Shown one piece after another: positions 26,991 through 37,906 of a DNA stretch of 64,000 bases. The stretch comes from Chrysomallon squamiferum (taxonomy: Eukaryota; Mollusca; Gastropoda; Neomphalida; Peltospiridae). The position numbers were made by a program, and so were the translations under genes. A model generated the notes under the pieces. It was not told where the DNA came from and searched no databases. It was given only the letters and a program-made list of their open reading frames with translations. Location: assembly GCA_012295275.1 (NCBI GenBank), contig CM022674.1, positions 17,267,214-17,331,213 of the forward strand, read 5' to 3'. Each line of letters opens with the position of its first letter. The stretch's first letter is position 1.

Positions 26991-28476
26991 CATTTCAGAA
27001 CATTTTAGTAACAGCAGTATGTAAGTGCATGCATGTATGTATGTATGTATGTATGTCTGTATGTTTGTAGTCCGTATACTTGTATGTGTGTGTGTTTATG
27101 AGCATATACAGAAAAGATGAACACAATACAAGTCATTAAAATAATTTAAGTGGGATTTTGTATGCATATTGCAAATATAAAGAAATGAGAAAGAGTTGTG
27201 TTAACATATTCAAAAACAGGTTTAATAAAAACTGTAAAGTTATTCTTCAAAAATAAATTATATATATATATATATATATGGTGGGGTTTTTGGAATATAT
27301 TATATTGATAGGTCTCTGGAATCATGGATACAAGGTATTTGTGAAGGCAAACACACACAGATATGCACATGTATTGGCACACATGTATACTTACAAACAT
27401 ACATATATAGGCACTAAAGGATACATATACACACATATACAGACACACACACATACATAAAAACATACATACATGTATTCCAGTACACTCAAAATTATCA
27501 CACGTAATTATAAACATCTTTGGTAATATAAATCTTGCGTGTGACAGAAAACTTTTATTTTAAGAATATTGTGGTTTTGTGGGTGTTTTGTTTAAATGGT
27601 ATAAATACATACAGATATTATAACACAGCCACTGATAAAGTAATGGTATTATAATATACATGTTAATAATTATAGTGTACAAATGCGTAATACAGTGATC
27701 ATAATTAATTGTATAATGACAATATTAAACAAATCATGTCCAATTAAATATACATCTGATCAAAGCAATTTATAGAACGATTTTACCAGCTGGTGCAAAA
27801 TATTTGATACATATAATTACAAATAAACAGTCAAAAAATATATTAGTTTGCACATAAAAACAGACATAAAGTATATATATTCATACATGAATACACTGAA
27901 ACATACATTCTGTATATTTATATGTTATAATTTATTGTTTTGGTTCATCTATCAGTGCATCTAACAAAGTATGAAAATAAAATAATATGAAATAATGTTA
28001 GAAATGAATATGTATTTCAAACCAATTATAACACCCTGTGTTATGTTGCTATACTTAATTATTAATTAAGATTGGACAGCAAAAAATATAAATTAAATGA
28101 AATAGAATTTGGAAATATGCAGACTATTTCTTCGTATCACCAAAAATTCATTTAATAAAAACTTTTAGACGACTTTTCTCAAGAAATATTTAAATGCACT
28201 TAGCAAATTAATGTAGAATAAAATAATTTAAAAAAAGGGTATTATCGTTTCTGTAATAAAAGAAGAAAAACAAATGTTATGATTCACAACTTTTATAAAA
28301 ATCATTTCAAAACAGTAAGAAAACAAAATACAACCATGTAAGTTAAACTAACAATTTTAAACCTGTAGTTTCTTAATCAGCAATTTCATCCAAAGCAATT
28401 TCATCCACATGTTGTTAAAATGTCTAACAAGAACTTCAGCTTGGCCTAGCCATTAAAGTTAATTATTTGTTTGTCT
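26991..28476. other. Intergenic AT-rich DNA with ATGT and CA/TA tracts
   Basis: Contains (ATGT)n at about 27033-27055, a TA tract at about 27259-27280 and CA/TA-rich sequence at 27350-27480. It forms the 3' side of the receptor kinase gene. No supported exon. Confidence 0.6.
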
Positions 28477-28554
28477 TCATGTTTCAATTGTTCTGTCAAT
28501 TATTTTCTGAAATGATCCAGACTGATTTTGTACATTCTTCAAGGTCTGAACAAC
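28477..28554 (-). CDS. Receptor kinase exon 12: C-terminal end and stop
   Basis: Acceptor TATACAG, then VVQTLKNVQNQSGSFQK and a short tail ending RTIET with a TGA stop at 28477-28479. The VVQTLKN helix is the usual kinase C-terminal helix after RPT. Confidence 0.8.
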   Translation of the reverse strand, partial: VVQTLKNVQNQSGSFQKIIDRTIET

Positions 28555-29148
28555 CTGTATATAAAAAGGGAAGAAATAGTGGCAGGTTATTTTGTGTATG
28601 ACGTTTACGTAGATATTTAAGTATATTATAACTGTTAGTTACTGGCAAATGATTGCAGTGTGATATCACCCATCATTTGTACAGTAAGTAACAACTTTTA
28701 TTTATTAATATATTATTTTTTTAATTCTAATTTCTTATTTTTGTCTTAAATTCATTATTTGATTTAATTAATTAGAGAGAGAAATACACAGAGAGGTACA
28801 GATATATATAGCTTTGTTTTGTTCTGTTTTGTTTTTGTTTGTTTAAGTTTTTTTGATGGAGGAATTATTTTTATTCATATTTAAATTGTAATTAATATTA
28901 GACGGGTTTTTTTTTTTTAGGGTTTTTTTGGGAGAGCTGTTAAGGGGAGATCACTCACCTTTTTAATGGTTGGCCTGCAACTCTGCATGATATCTTTGTA
29001 CTGCGGCATCATGTTTGTTACACTGTTCAGCCGCGGCCTGCTTCCACGATTCACCAGCTCTATCACCTGTAAACACACTGCTGTTGTTTAACACACACAT
29101 CAACACATCACAGGTGTGTACATACTAATGTCTGTACATACAATCACA

Positions 29149-29198
<50 letters not shown>

Positions 29199-29608
29199 AA
29201 CACACGCACACAAAAAATCACATCAAACTAACTCTTCCTCGGTGACGATGTCTTCAAATGGGTCTTCACAGACAAACAACTCCCACATTACAAGTCCAAA
29301 CGAGTAAACATCGGCTGCCGTTGTGATCACTGCGTCATCCTCGAGTACAGTGGGGTTCTGCAGTATTTCTGGAGCTGTCCAGCGAATGTTGGCTGGACAT
29401 GCACTGTAGTTACGACGACCTGTAAAGTGACCTGTGTCTTTGTACAGTCCACTTAGTAACTATTCTAAAACTTAATAGCTGTTGAGATTAAATTTTATGT
29501 TTCTTTTATTTTTATTTTTAAATGAATATTTTAAGATTATATACATACGTACATACACAGACACATATATTCTACATCCATGTTTTCCATAAAGAAATGG
29601 AAACAGAC

Positions 29609-29647
<39 letters not shown>

Positions 29648-31164
29648 TACATACACACATAAACACACACATACATATAAACACATACACACTTACTTAA
29701 ACATAAATGGACAGTCACATATATACACACACACACACACACACATATATACACATACACATGTATACAAAAACTATACATACATTAACATATGCAGTTA
29801 TTCTCTCATATTTATACATACAAACAATAATGTTCAAATATGTACCCTTATTGAATTATATTAATAAACTACTAGAACACATTAACAACAGAAAATCTTA
29901 AATGGTTTTACATCAGTCTACAGCTTTGCTAATGGGAGATAACTCTGCCAAGAAAAACTCATAATACTGTATACCATAGTTCTTAAAAGGCATTATGGGT
30001 AAAGTATAAAAATATATTTTCTTTATTTAATTTGTTCTTTCTTTCTTTATTTATTTATTATCATTATCAGTACTTTATATAAATAATCATTATATGTATA
30101 AGATTTTAATTTTTATATTAAATCTCTCATTTTTGCATTAAAATATTCACATAAAGATTCACCAATACCAAGTTAAAAGTTTATTTTCCTTTTGAAATAA
30201 AATCTTGGTCTTCTACATCCATGTTTTTCTCACAGAAATGGGAACAGACTGATACATATTCAATAATTTCTATTTATTGTTCAGTTACTGACTCTTGTTC
30301 ATAACAATAATGTCTGCCATTTTTGTTTCAAGGAATTGTGGGTAAAACTCACAGCAGCAGTCTTCCTTTGTACAGTTCTGTCTTAGTGGCTGTATCATTT
30401 TTGTCAGTCCAAAATCAGCAACCTGAAATTTATAAAAATTTAAATTTATTTATAATTCACCAAATTTGTCTTTAAAAATCTGAAGCATAGCCTACAAGAA
30501 CCTTGTTTGAAACAAACCTCTTAAGAAAATAATAAGAAATTTTATTTAAAAAAAACTACAATTCTACTGACACTGTCAGAACAGTCAGAGATTGTGTTCA
30601 TGATAACCATGAATTAAAAAACTCTTTGACAGCAGAAAAACAAAATATTATAGTTGACCACACCAAGCGTGCTTTAACAGATCTTTGAATGGAATGTAAA
30701 AAGTTAGAATGAAATTTAAAATAATAATTCTTTTAAAATTCTCCAGATCTCTTTTAAACAGAAAACTGATTTTTAATTTTTTTATTTATTTGTTTTCTTA
30801 TTTTTCTTAATATTTTATTGTATTTTATTTTATTTTATTTAATTGCTAGATATAAATTACAAGGGATCTTGTATATGCACTTTAACTAAAACTACTTGGC
30901 CTATGATCCAACAATAACAGAGCACTGTCTGACCTGGGAAACAGAATTGGTTGGATTGCAAAAATGTCCCAAAAGAGCTACTACTAACAGGGACTAGTCA
31001 TTAATGCATTCCATACGAGAGCTTTACCTCTAGTCTACACATCCTTCTGCCTAACAACTAAAATGTGTTAGTGTTTACTGATTCTTTATCTTCAAATATT
31101 TAAGAATAAAAAAAAAAAAAAAAAATTTGATACCGTAGCTGTATCTTTAAACAACCAGGATTAA

Positions 31165-31220
<56 letters not shown>

Positions 31221-33272
31221 TAATTAGTTTTGATACATTAGCAGTATCGTTGTGGAGAAGAAAGAGGTTTCCACAGCAGAGATCTCGATGAATGATCGGA
31301 GGTTTTGTCGAATGAAGAAAGGCTATGCCATTGGTTACATCAGAACACTGCAAAATAAAACCAAACATTTGATTTAACACAGCCACATTCAACAGCCTTC
31401 GTGTTCAGCCAACAAAAGCTGTCTTTAGTTTTGAAGTTTACGTGTTTCTAAAATATTGATGATTTGTTAACAGCTGTAATATTTTGCAGACTTCTGTCAG
31501 AAAAGTTTCAGAAATCTGTTATAACTGACTGATAAATCAGGATTATTGGAATAAAAATCTGTTATTGTTTTTTTTGTGATTTATTTTTAAAACAGTATTT
31601 GTTAGTTATAAAGCATAACAAAAAATAATAATAATATTTGTCAAGGAAGTGATAAATTTGTTTTTAGAAGATTACATAAATCACTGTAAAACGGCAAAAC
31701 CTATTTTATATATCTCTTTGTAGAAAAAAAAAATCTTCATTGCAGCTTCTTTTATACTTTATTATTAGCAAAGAGTTATCAGCTCTATTTAAGCATTCAC
31801 TTCATAGACTTAAGCTTAGGTAGTGAATAAACAATTATTTAGATTTTCGAAAAATGACTTTAAATTAATTATTCATGGTGCTAGACATAAATTTTTAATA
31901 TTTTGCAGACATACAATTTTGACTCGATGTGGCCATATTGGCTTGAAGTCTCTCATTTTAAGAAGATCTTTTATGCAGCTGCCTTTCACAAATTCAGTGA
32001 TGATACACGGATGTCTGCCACCAATGCACAGTCCCAGCACCTCAACAATGTTTTTATGACGTTGGCGACTAAAAGAGAAAATAAATCTAAGTTAATTGTA
32101 TGAAACAAGGGAAACAGTGATGGTGTGAAAACCATATCATTTTTCCAGTAACTGAAACAGCAAATAGGTGACTTCTTAAACACTTTATACATATATATAT
32201 ATATATAATGATGTCGCAACTATAGAAAAATGTTGGTGATCAGGTATTTTTAAATTGCATTCTATTTTTTAATCTACTTTATTATTAATTAAGATTGCAA
32301 CCTACAAACCAAAATTATATGTAAAACTCAGAACTATACGGATAACATACAGAGTAGTTCTTCGTATCACCTAAGGTACATTTGTTAAACTTTATTATTA
32401 ATAAAGATTGTGGGCCAAAAATAATTACAAAATGTAACTCAGAAGAATACAGACTCTATTTAGAACAGTTCTTTATGTCACTAAATGAATATTTTAAATG
32501 TAGAACTCCGAAAATCTCACCTGGAAGTTTGTAGTAGAATGGTAGGTGTGTTCTACTGAGGTAACACAAGAATCCGATAATTAACGCCATGAAAAAGAAG
32601 CTAAGAATAGCACCAAACATCATAAACATATCACTGCTCTTGCGGTTTTCTAACCTTTCTGCAAAAAATTTTAATTATCAAGTACTGTTAATTAGATGGC
32701 ATTCTCATTAGTGTATTCTGCAGTTACACTCATGCTTGTCATCCAACAGTCCTGCAAAATTTATTAAAATTATTAATTAATTACTGATTAATGGCAGTCT
32801 CATTAGTATATTGAACAAAAAAATAATAATAATAATTTATGCTACAGTCATGCTTGTTATCTGACAAACTCTAAATTTATATTATAAAACATCTAACCTA
32901 AAATTTCAGAATATATTGTATGTTTTACATTTCTAACAACAGATATCTCTGTAACAATTGATATAAATTTCACAAACAAATTTTGTACAATCATATTTCT
33001 ACTTATATTTTTTTATTCTTCACATCACATAATTTACCCATTTTAAAATACAAAGCTCAATATCTTCCATTATTTTTACTTTGAAGAAAGCAGAAAAATT
33101 CCTAACTGACTGAGGATGTGGAAAATTGTCTAGTTATTTGCTGATCAGTTATATAGTTTAAGTATGTAAAGTAAAATATAACAATGCATAAATCACTGAT
33201 AACATTCAAGCATCAACTTACATGTGGGTTCTTACATTTCTGTGAATCAAACAATGCTACAGAATTTTGTTT

Positions 33273-33324
<52 letters not shown>

Positions 33325-34119
33325 CATACACACACACACACATATACATACATACATATATATATGTGTGTGTGTGTGTGTGTATGTGTTTACAGACAGA
33401 CATACAGATAGAGACATAGATATAGATTGTTTTTTTATATATATAGATAGAAAAACATAAATATATTTGTATCTGTGTACTAAGAGACAAATAGCTGGGC
33501 AGATATATAGATAGACAGTCAGATAGACAGATAGATAGATATAGATTTTATTTAATACAAACACACATTTATTGAAATTTTCTTCAAACTGGTGAAATGT
33601 GATTAATGGCAGACTTGAAAAGAACTCTGCAAATTACAAAACTACAATAACAATAACAACAACAACAACAACAGCAACACTAATCATTTTAGTTATATGT
33701 GATGAGTTGTTCAGCTATTATTCAAGTGTTTCATTTAGAAAATATTTTTCTACAAATCTACTCCAAGATATTGAAAGTTATGTTCATGTCACAACTAGAA
33801 GATATCTTTTTTTTTTTTATAGATTTCTTTCCTTCTTTTCCTTTTCTTTCTTTCTTTCTTTTATTTTCTCTATATTTTTCGTGAAGGAGTGAATTTTTTT
33901 AATTTTTTTTTTTCTCTGATTACTGCACCTTGTCTGGTTATATTTGTTTCTGTTTTTCTTCCTTTATTATATATATATTTTTTTTAAATTCTGATATCAG
34001 TTCAAGGCTAATGCTTCTCCAAGGCCCAAGTATTTACAAAGGTGGGCAACTTAAATTACAAACAGAGCATAAAAATAAACAACCTGAACCAAGCAACATA
34101 TATCAGGTGTCCATGGTGA

Positions 34120-34161
<42 letters not shown>

Positions 34162-34412
34162 TGCTACTAATACTACTACTATAGCAACAGCAGTAGTAGA
34201 AACAGTATTGGAGTAAGAATAGCAGTAATACTGTTAATACTGTTAGTAGTTGTTGTTGCTCTTGTTGCAGCTGTAAAAGCATGAATACTGCAGCAGCAAC
34301 ATTAATTGTAGTAGTATTACCATTATTATTAGTAGTAGTAGTAGTAGCAGTAGAAATGTAGTAGTAGTAGTAATAGAAATGGAAGTATATTTATTATGAT
34401 TATTAATATTAC

Positions 34413-34469
<57 letters not shown>

Positions 34470-35139
34470 AATACATTTACCTGAATTATTGACAGTCAAA
34501 CAGCCATTTGGACAACAGCAGAGGTGATGAAGTTCTGCTGTCTATAAACAAATAAATAAATATATTTGAAAAATGAATCCAGTAAAGTAATAAATTTAAA
34601 AAATAATGAATACAGCAACAAATGGAAGAAATGGACAGAAAATTATTATATATTCAACAAAGCTTGCATGTGAAGCAAAACAAATGGAGGAAAAGAAAAA
34701 ATATCTTTTACTTTATACTACCTAATGAATGCACATTTTTAAAATCCCATATTTTAAAATTCCTAACCTTACAAAGAGTGCCAAAAATTCCTGTTTTCAA
34801 ATTCCAAAATTTACAATTATTATTTTTGATGTTTAATATTAACACTGCACCTATTTTTAAAATACTTTATATGAAGTTCCCAAATTTTACATTTAAAATT
34901 ACATACCACATTTCCAACAGCAGAATCTTCAATAATTTTAAACAAACCATCATCAGGTTCTTTTCTTGTTGCATCACAAATTAACTTAATTATTGTTTTC
35001 CTTTGTTGCACTGAATTAAAAAAAATAAATAAATAAAAGAATAAAAAAAAATGGTTTAAATAAATATATAAATAAATTAATGTTATTCTTTTTATTTACA
35101 TCAGTCATTTTTGTTTAAATGTTACTTTTGATGCTTGTG

Positions 35140-35175
<36 letters not shown>

Positions 35176-35718
35176 TGTGTCACCAATGTTTATAAATAGG
35201 AAATGTTGTAAATTATATACCCTGAAAATGAAAGTATGCTTATAAATATCAGACCAGTATCTATCGAATGCAATAAAAGTATTTTTATATATATTTATAA
35301 ATCAAACATGTACACATTAAAAATTAATTCTTATTATTCAAAAATGATATCTGCAAATATGTATATATATTAAAAGCAAATTATTTTTATTTACAAATAT
35401 TAAATTTGCATATATAGCAATCTGAAAGACCATAAATTCAAATATTCACAAATGTAAGATCTTTTTTACCTCTATATTCAGTAAAAATAAATTCTAATAA
35501 TTTATTTATTAATATAGTGAATAAATATTTGTTAATCCAATAACGTTTGTTAACTGAAACATTATTTTGTTTAGAAATATGAGATTTACATCTACATATA
35601 TCAAGCAAAAACAAATTTCAATATCTTTATTTATTTAGTATATTTAGATATATAAATTAGAATTTTAACATACCATTTTCTTTTGTTCTTTTTCTTCTTA
35701 TTATTATTATTATAATTG

Positions 35719-35753
<35 letters not shown>

Positions 35754-36785
35754 GTTATTATTATTATTACTAAAGTAGCAGTAATAGCATGATTATTATT
35801 TCTTTTTTTTAATCATCATCATCATGATTACTGATCTTATTATAATTTCTAAATCTAACTGTACATACATGAATTAAAAACAAATTCTTATATCGATAAA
35901 ACCTAAAATGAAATTGAAGAAACGTTGCTGTATATTTCCAATTACTAAATACAAATAATAATCCACTGATAAATATGAAGTGTGTAAGTACTTGTCTCCA
36001 GTAAAGACCAGTGCTGAGTTGGTGTGGTTGTTGCTGATATCTCGAATGACTCGGAACTTGGCGTAGTTCTGCAAACCAAGAGTAAAATATTGTTTCTGTT
36101 CTTTGACGTCGAACTTACATACCTGATAAAAAAAATATATATATTTAAAAAAAATGAAAAAGAGATGAAACATTTTGTAGCTGACAGTTAAACATTAATT
36201 AATAATTATAGAAACAGAGAGCAAAAATGTGAGTAAGTGAAAGACAGACAGTGAAAGGGAGAAAGAAAGAAAGGTATAAACAGGGAAAAAGAGATACAGA
36301 TGGAGAATGAGAAACAGAAAAAATGAGAGAGATATAGAAATAGAGTGATAGAGAATAACACAGAGACAGTGAGAGAGACAAAGAGAAATAGAGAGAGAAA
36401 ATGAGAGAGAGTAATACATGGGATAGCATATGATAGGGTAGCAAATGATAGAGAAAGAAAGAAAGAATGAGGGCAAAACAAATAATAGAGATGAAAACAA
36501 AAAGTGAGTTGTAGAGAGAGAGAGAGAGAATTTGGATTTATTATGTCTAAATGTACGTGTTTAAATATTATATTTATGAATGTGTATGTATGTGAAATGG
36601 ACATATGTCAGTCAATGGGATCCATGTTAATGTAGATATAAGTAAACAACACATTTTTTTTCGCTGCAACTAAATAACATCCATACCCTTGTACAATGTC
36701 AGTGTTGACTTGAGACATGTTGAGTGATAAACACGGGTTAAAAGTATAGTTGTAAGACTTCCCTGTAAATAAATAAATAAACAAA

Positions 36786-36855
<70 letters not shown>

Positions 36856-36979
36856 GTAGGTCATTTCATAATAAACAAATAATTATTAAGAAACAGATCT
36901 ACACAAAATACATTGAAGATATTTTCTAACAGTTATTTTATAAATAATCTTCAACACATTTAAATTTGTTTTATATACG

Positions 36980-37017
<38 letters not shown>

Positions 37018-37906
37018 AATTTGAAATGTTTGAGTGGTTACCAAAAAAAATAATACCTTGACAGGTCATGGTAAAGAAAAGAATCGGTGAAGTGTGAAAT
37101 ATGAAACATAATAACCACAATAAACAACAAAAATTGAAATTGTAAATAGTAAAATCCTATTTTATTATCTGATGTTAAAACCACAATATTGCTGAGAATG
37201 ATAATGTTGATGATGAAGATAATAATTATGATGATTATCTAGATGAGAATAATAATGCTGCTGCTGCTGATGATGATTATAATAATAGATGATGGTACAG
37301 ATGATAAACCATGGTTATCAATGATAGCAGTGTTGGTAGTCAAAGTAATAATGTTCTTGTGGTTGTGGTTTAACAGTACTTGGTAAAGTTAGTGTTTCTG
37401 TTAGTGGGTTTGACTGTAAGACCAGTTACAAAACAGTTTTGAAGAATAAGCATATTCAGTTTTAAATAATATGTCAGAATACAAATTAACAATTTCAGTC
37501 AGAATTCATTTTAATTTTGTTATGATTTATTTATTTAGCTAGTTTTTTTCTTCTTCATTTTTATTTTTAAAATGCAGGTATTTATTTATTCAATTTATTT
37601 TAAAGAAATAATCCTCTTTTTATTACTTACAAAAAGAACCCCAGTGTAGTTAAGTTAATTTAGATGTACTTGCATAACAAAAATAAGAAGCAGCATTTAT
37701 AAAAATTCGTATACATTACAAAAATCTGCATGCATTACCTCGGCAAGCCATCACTGCGTTGTAAACTTTTCAAATCAATTATGTCTCTTGTGCTTATAAC
37801 CAGTTTACATGAGCCTAAACAGGCCAGCTACATAGTCATTAGAAACGGCAGATTCAGGAGAATTAATCAGCATAAAGACGACAAAACTAATGATTATCGA
37901 ACTCAT
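28477..37906 (-). CDS. Receptor kinase gene with MRH-like ectodomain (12 exons recognised, span)
   Basis: Order on the - strand: signal peptide plus first MRH strand (exon 1); MRH-like ectodomain (exons 2-5); one transmembrane helix (exon 6); kinase domain from alpha-C/beta4 to the C-lobe (exons 7-12). The MRH call rests on a cysteine/strand pattern remembered from mannose-6-phosphate receptor homology domains: IDLKSLQRSDG.PR, YNYTFNPC, VCKF, QYFTLG, ALVFTG and KTIIKLICD. The kinase shows ITEFVKGS (hinge), HRDLCCGN (catalytic loop), ADFGLTK (DFG), IRWTAPE (APE) and DVYSFG (alpha-F). Exons 7-12 join in perfect phase to the stop. No exon for the Gly-rich loop or the beta3 Lys lies between exons 6 and 7, and their phases do not match, so an exon is missing. 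Exon 1 also has a frame break. It acts at the plasma membrane if expressed. It could be a pseudokinase receptor, a decaying gene or a mis-assembled one. Confidence 0.75.
28959..29066 (-). CDS. Receptor kinase exon 11: alpha-G/alpha-H with a shortened C-lobe motif
   Basis: VIELVNRGSRPRL, then PQYKDIMQSCRPTIKK before donor GTGAGT. Kinases of this type normally have C-W-x5-8-R-P-T. Here Cys is followed directly by RPT, so the Trp and the DP-type linker are absent. Confidence 0.85.
29153..29212. repeat. (CA)n microsatellite in intron
   Basis: Long CA tract, imperfect in its second half, between kinase exons 10 and 11. Confidence 0.9.
29229..29419 (-). CDS. Receptor kinase exon 10: APE and alpha-F
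   Basis: Acceptor TTTACAG, then RRNYSACPANIRWTAPE (a Tyr in the activation loop, P+1 loop and APE), then AADVYSFGLVMWEL (alpha-F Asp) and ending TEEEL before donor GTTTGA. Phase 1 to 0. Confidence 0.85.
29610..29760. repeat. TA/CA compound microsatellite in intron
   Basis: Alternating (TA)n and (CA)n tracts. Apparent His/Thr or Cys/Val-rich frames here are artefacts of the repeat. Confidence 0.9.
30353..30422 (-). CDS. Receptor kinase exon 9: DFG motif
   Basis: Acceptor AATTTCAG, then VADFGLTKMIQPLRQ and NCTKEDCC, with donor GTGAGT. Ends in phase 1, completed as a third Cys by exon 10. The activation segment is unusually Cys-rich. Confidence 0.85.
31164..31217. repeat. (AAT)n microsatellite in intron
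   Basis: About 18 AAT units between kinase exons 8 and 9. Its two flanks both carry a GATACNGCTANNGTATC-like motif (31133-31150 and 31232-31248). Confidence 0.9.
31237..31347 (-). CDS. Receptor kinase exon 8: catalytic loop
   Basis: Acceptor TTTTGCAG, then CSDVTNGIAFLHS (alpha-E), IIHRDLCCGNLFLL (catalytic HRD Asp and metal-binding Asn both present), then HNDTAN and donor GTATCA. Exactly 37 codons, phase 0 to 0. An (AAT)n tract starts just downstream in the intron. Confidence 0.85.
31915..32068 (-). CDS. Receptor kinase exon 7: alpha-C end to alpha-D
   Basis: Acceptor TCTTTTAG, then RQRHKNIVEVLGLCI (alpha-C/beta4), CIITEFVKGS (beta5 and hinge) and KPIWPHRVKI, with donor GTATGT. Ends in phase 0. 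Confidence 0.85.
32280..32497. repeat. Two tandem copies of a ~105-bp AT-rich intronic repeat
   Basis: Units start near 32280 and 32391 with 'ttattattaataaagatt'-like sequence and end around 'agttcttcgtatcacct' or its variant. A third copy sits at about 28058-28160. They occupy the intron where the Gly-loop exon would be expected. Confidence 0.55.
32521..32658 (-). CDS. Receptor kinase exon 6: transmembrane helix
   Basis: 138 nt between TTTGCAG and GTGAGA. After RLENRKSSD comes a hydrophobic helix (MFMMFGAILSFFFMALIIGF), then a short cytoplasmic start (SRTHLPFYYKLP). It ends in phase 1, while exon 7 needs an upstream exon ending in phase 2. Confidence 0.8.
33276..33390. repeat. TA/CA/TG compound microsatellite in intron
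   Basis: (TA)n then CA/TA then (TG)n, in the intron between exons 5 and 6. Confidence 0.9.
34118..34470. repeat. Trinucleotide-rich stretch (ATT, GTA, TAG)
   Basis: (ATT)n at about 34121-34160 and 34409-34467, with GTA/AGT-rich sequence between. It ends directly beside exon 5. Confidence 0.85.
34481..34541 (-). CDS. Receptor kinase exon 5: Cys-rich juxtamembrane segment
   Basis: 61 nt between TTTATAG and GTAAAT, encoding TAELHHLCCCPNGCLTVNNS. Its end joins in phase with the transmembrane exon (shared Glu codon). Confidence 0.7.
34907..35010 (-). CDS. Receptor kinase exon 4: KTIIKLICD segment
   Basis: Acceptor TAATTCAG (or AAAG ten bases in), then QQRKTIIKLICDATRKE and a segment ending EDSAVGNV before donor GTATGT. 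The R-T-I-x-x-x-x-C pattern matches the fifth cysteine strand of MRH domains. It ends in phase 0, as exon 5 requires. Confidence 0.7.
35992..36122 (-). CDS. Receptor kinase exon 3: central MRH-like strands
   Basis: Acceptor TTATCAG, then VCKFDVKEQKQYFTLGLQ, NYAKFRVIRD and SALVFTGD, with donor GTACTT. NNHT is a potential N-glycosylation site. The junction to exon 4 needs an alternative acceptor (AAAG at about 35000) to stay in frame. Confidence 0.65.
36695..36762 (-). CDS. Receptor kinase exon 2: YTFNPC segment
   Basis: Acceptor TTTACAG, then KSYNYTFNPCLSLNMSQVN and TDI. The donor used here (ATT|GTACAAG) keeps phase 0 with exon 3; GTATGG five bases further is the alternative. Y.YTFNPC matches the second strand and cysteine of MRH domains. 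Confidence 0.6.
36791..36852. repeat. (GA)n microsatellite in intron 1
   Basis: About 30 GA units just upstream (transcript sense) of exon 2. Loosely GA-rich DNA also fills 36215-36530. Confidence 0.95.
37739..37906 (-). CDS. Receptor kinase exon 1: signal peptide and start of MRH-like domain
   Basis: ATG at 37906-37904 gives a signal peptide beginning MSSIIISFVVFMLINSPESA. The MRH-like start (CKLVISTRDIIDLKSLQRS, then DGLPR) follows in the +1 frame up to donor GTAATG. A one-frame break lies near 37815-37830, so either a base is wrong or the exon is broken. Its phase also does not match exon 2, so a small exon may be missing. Confidence 0.5.
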
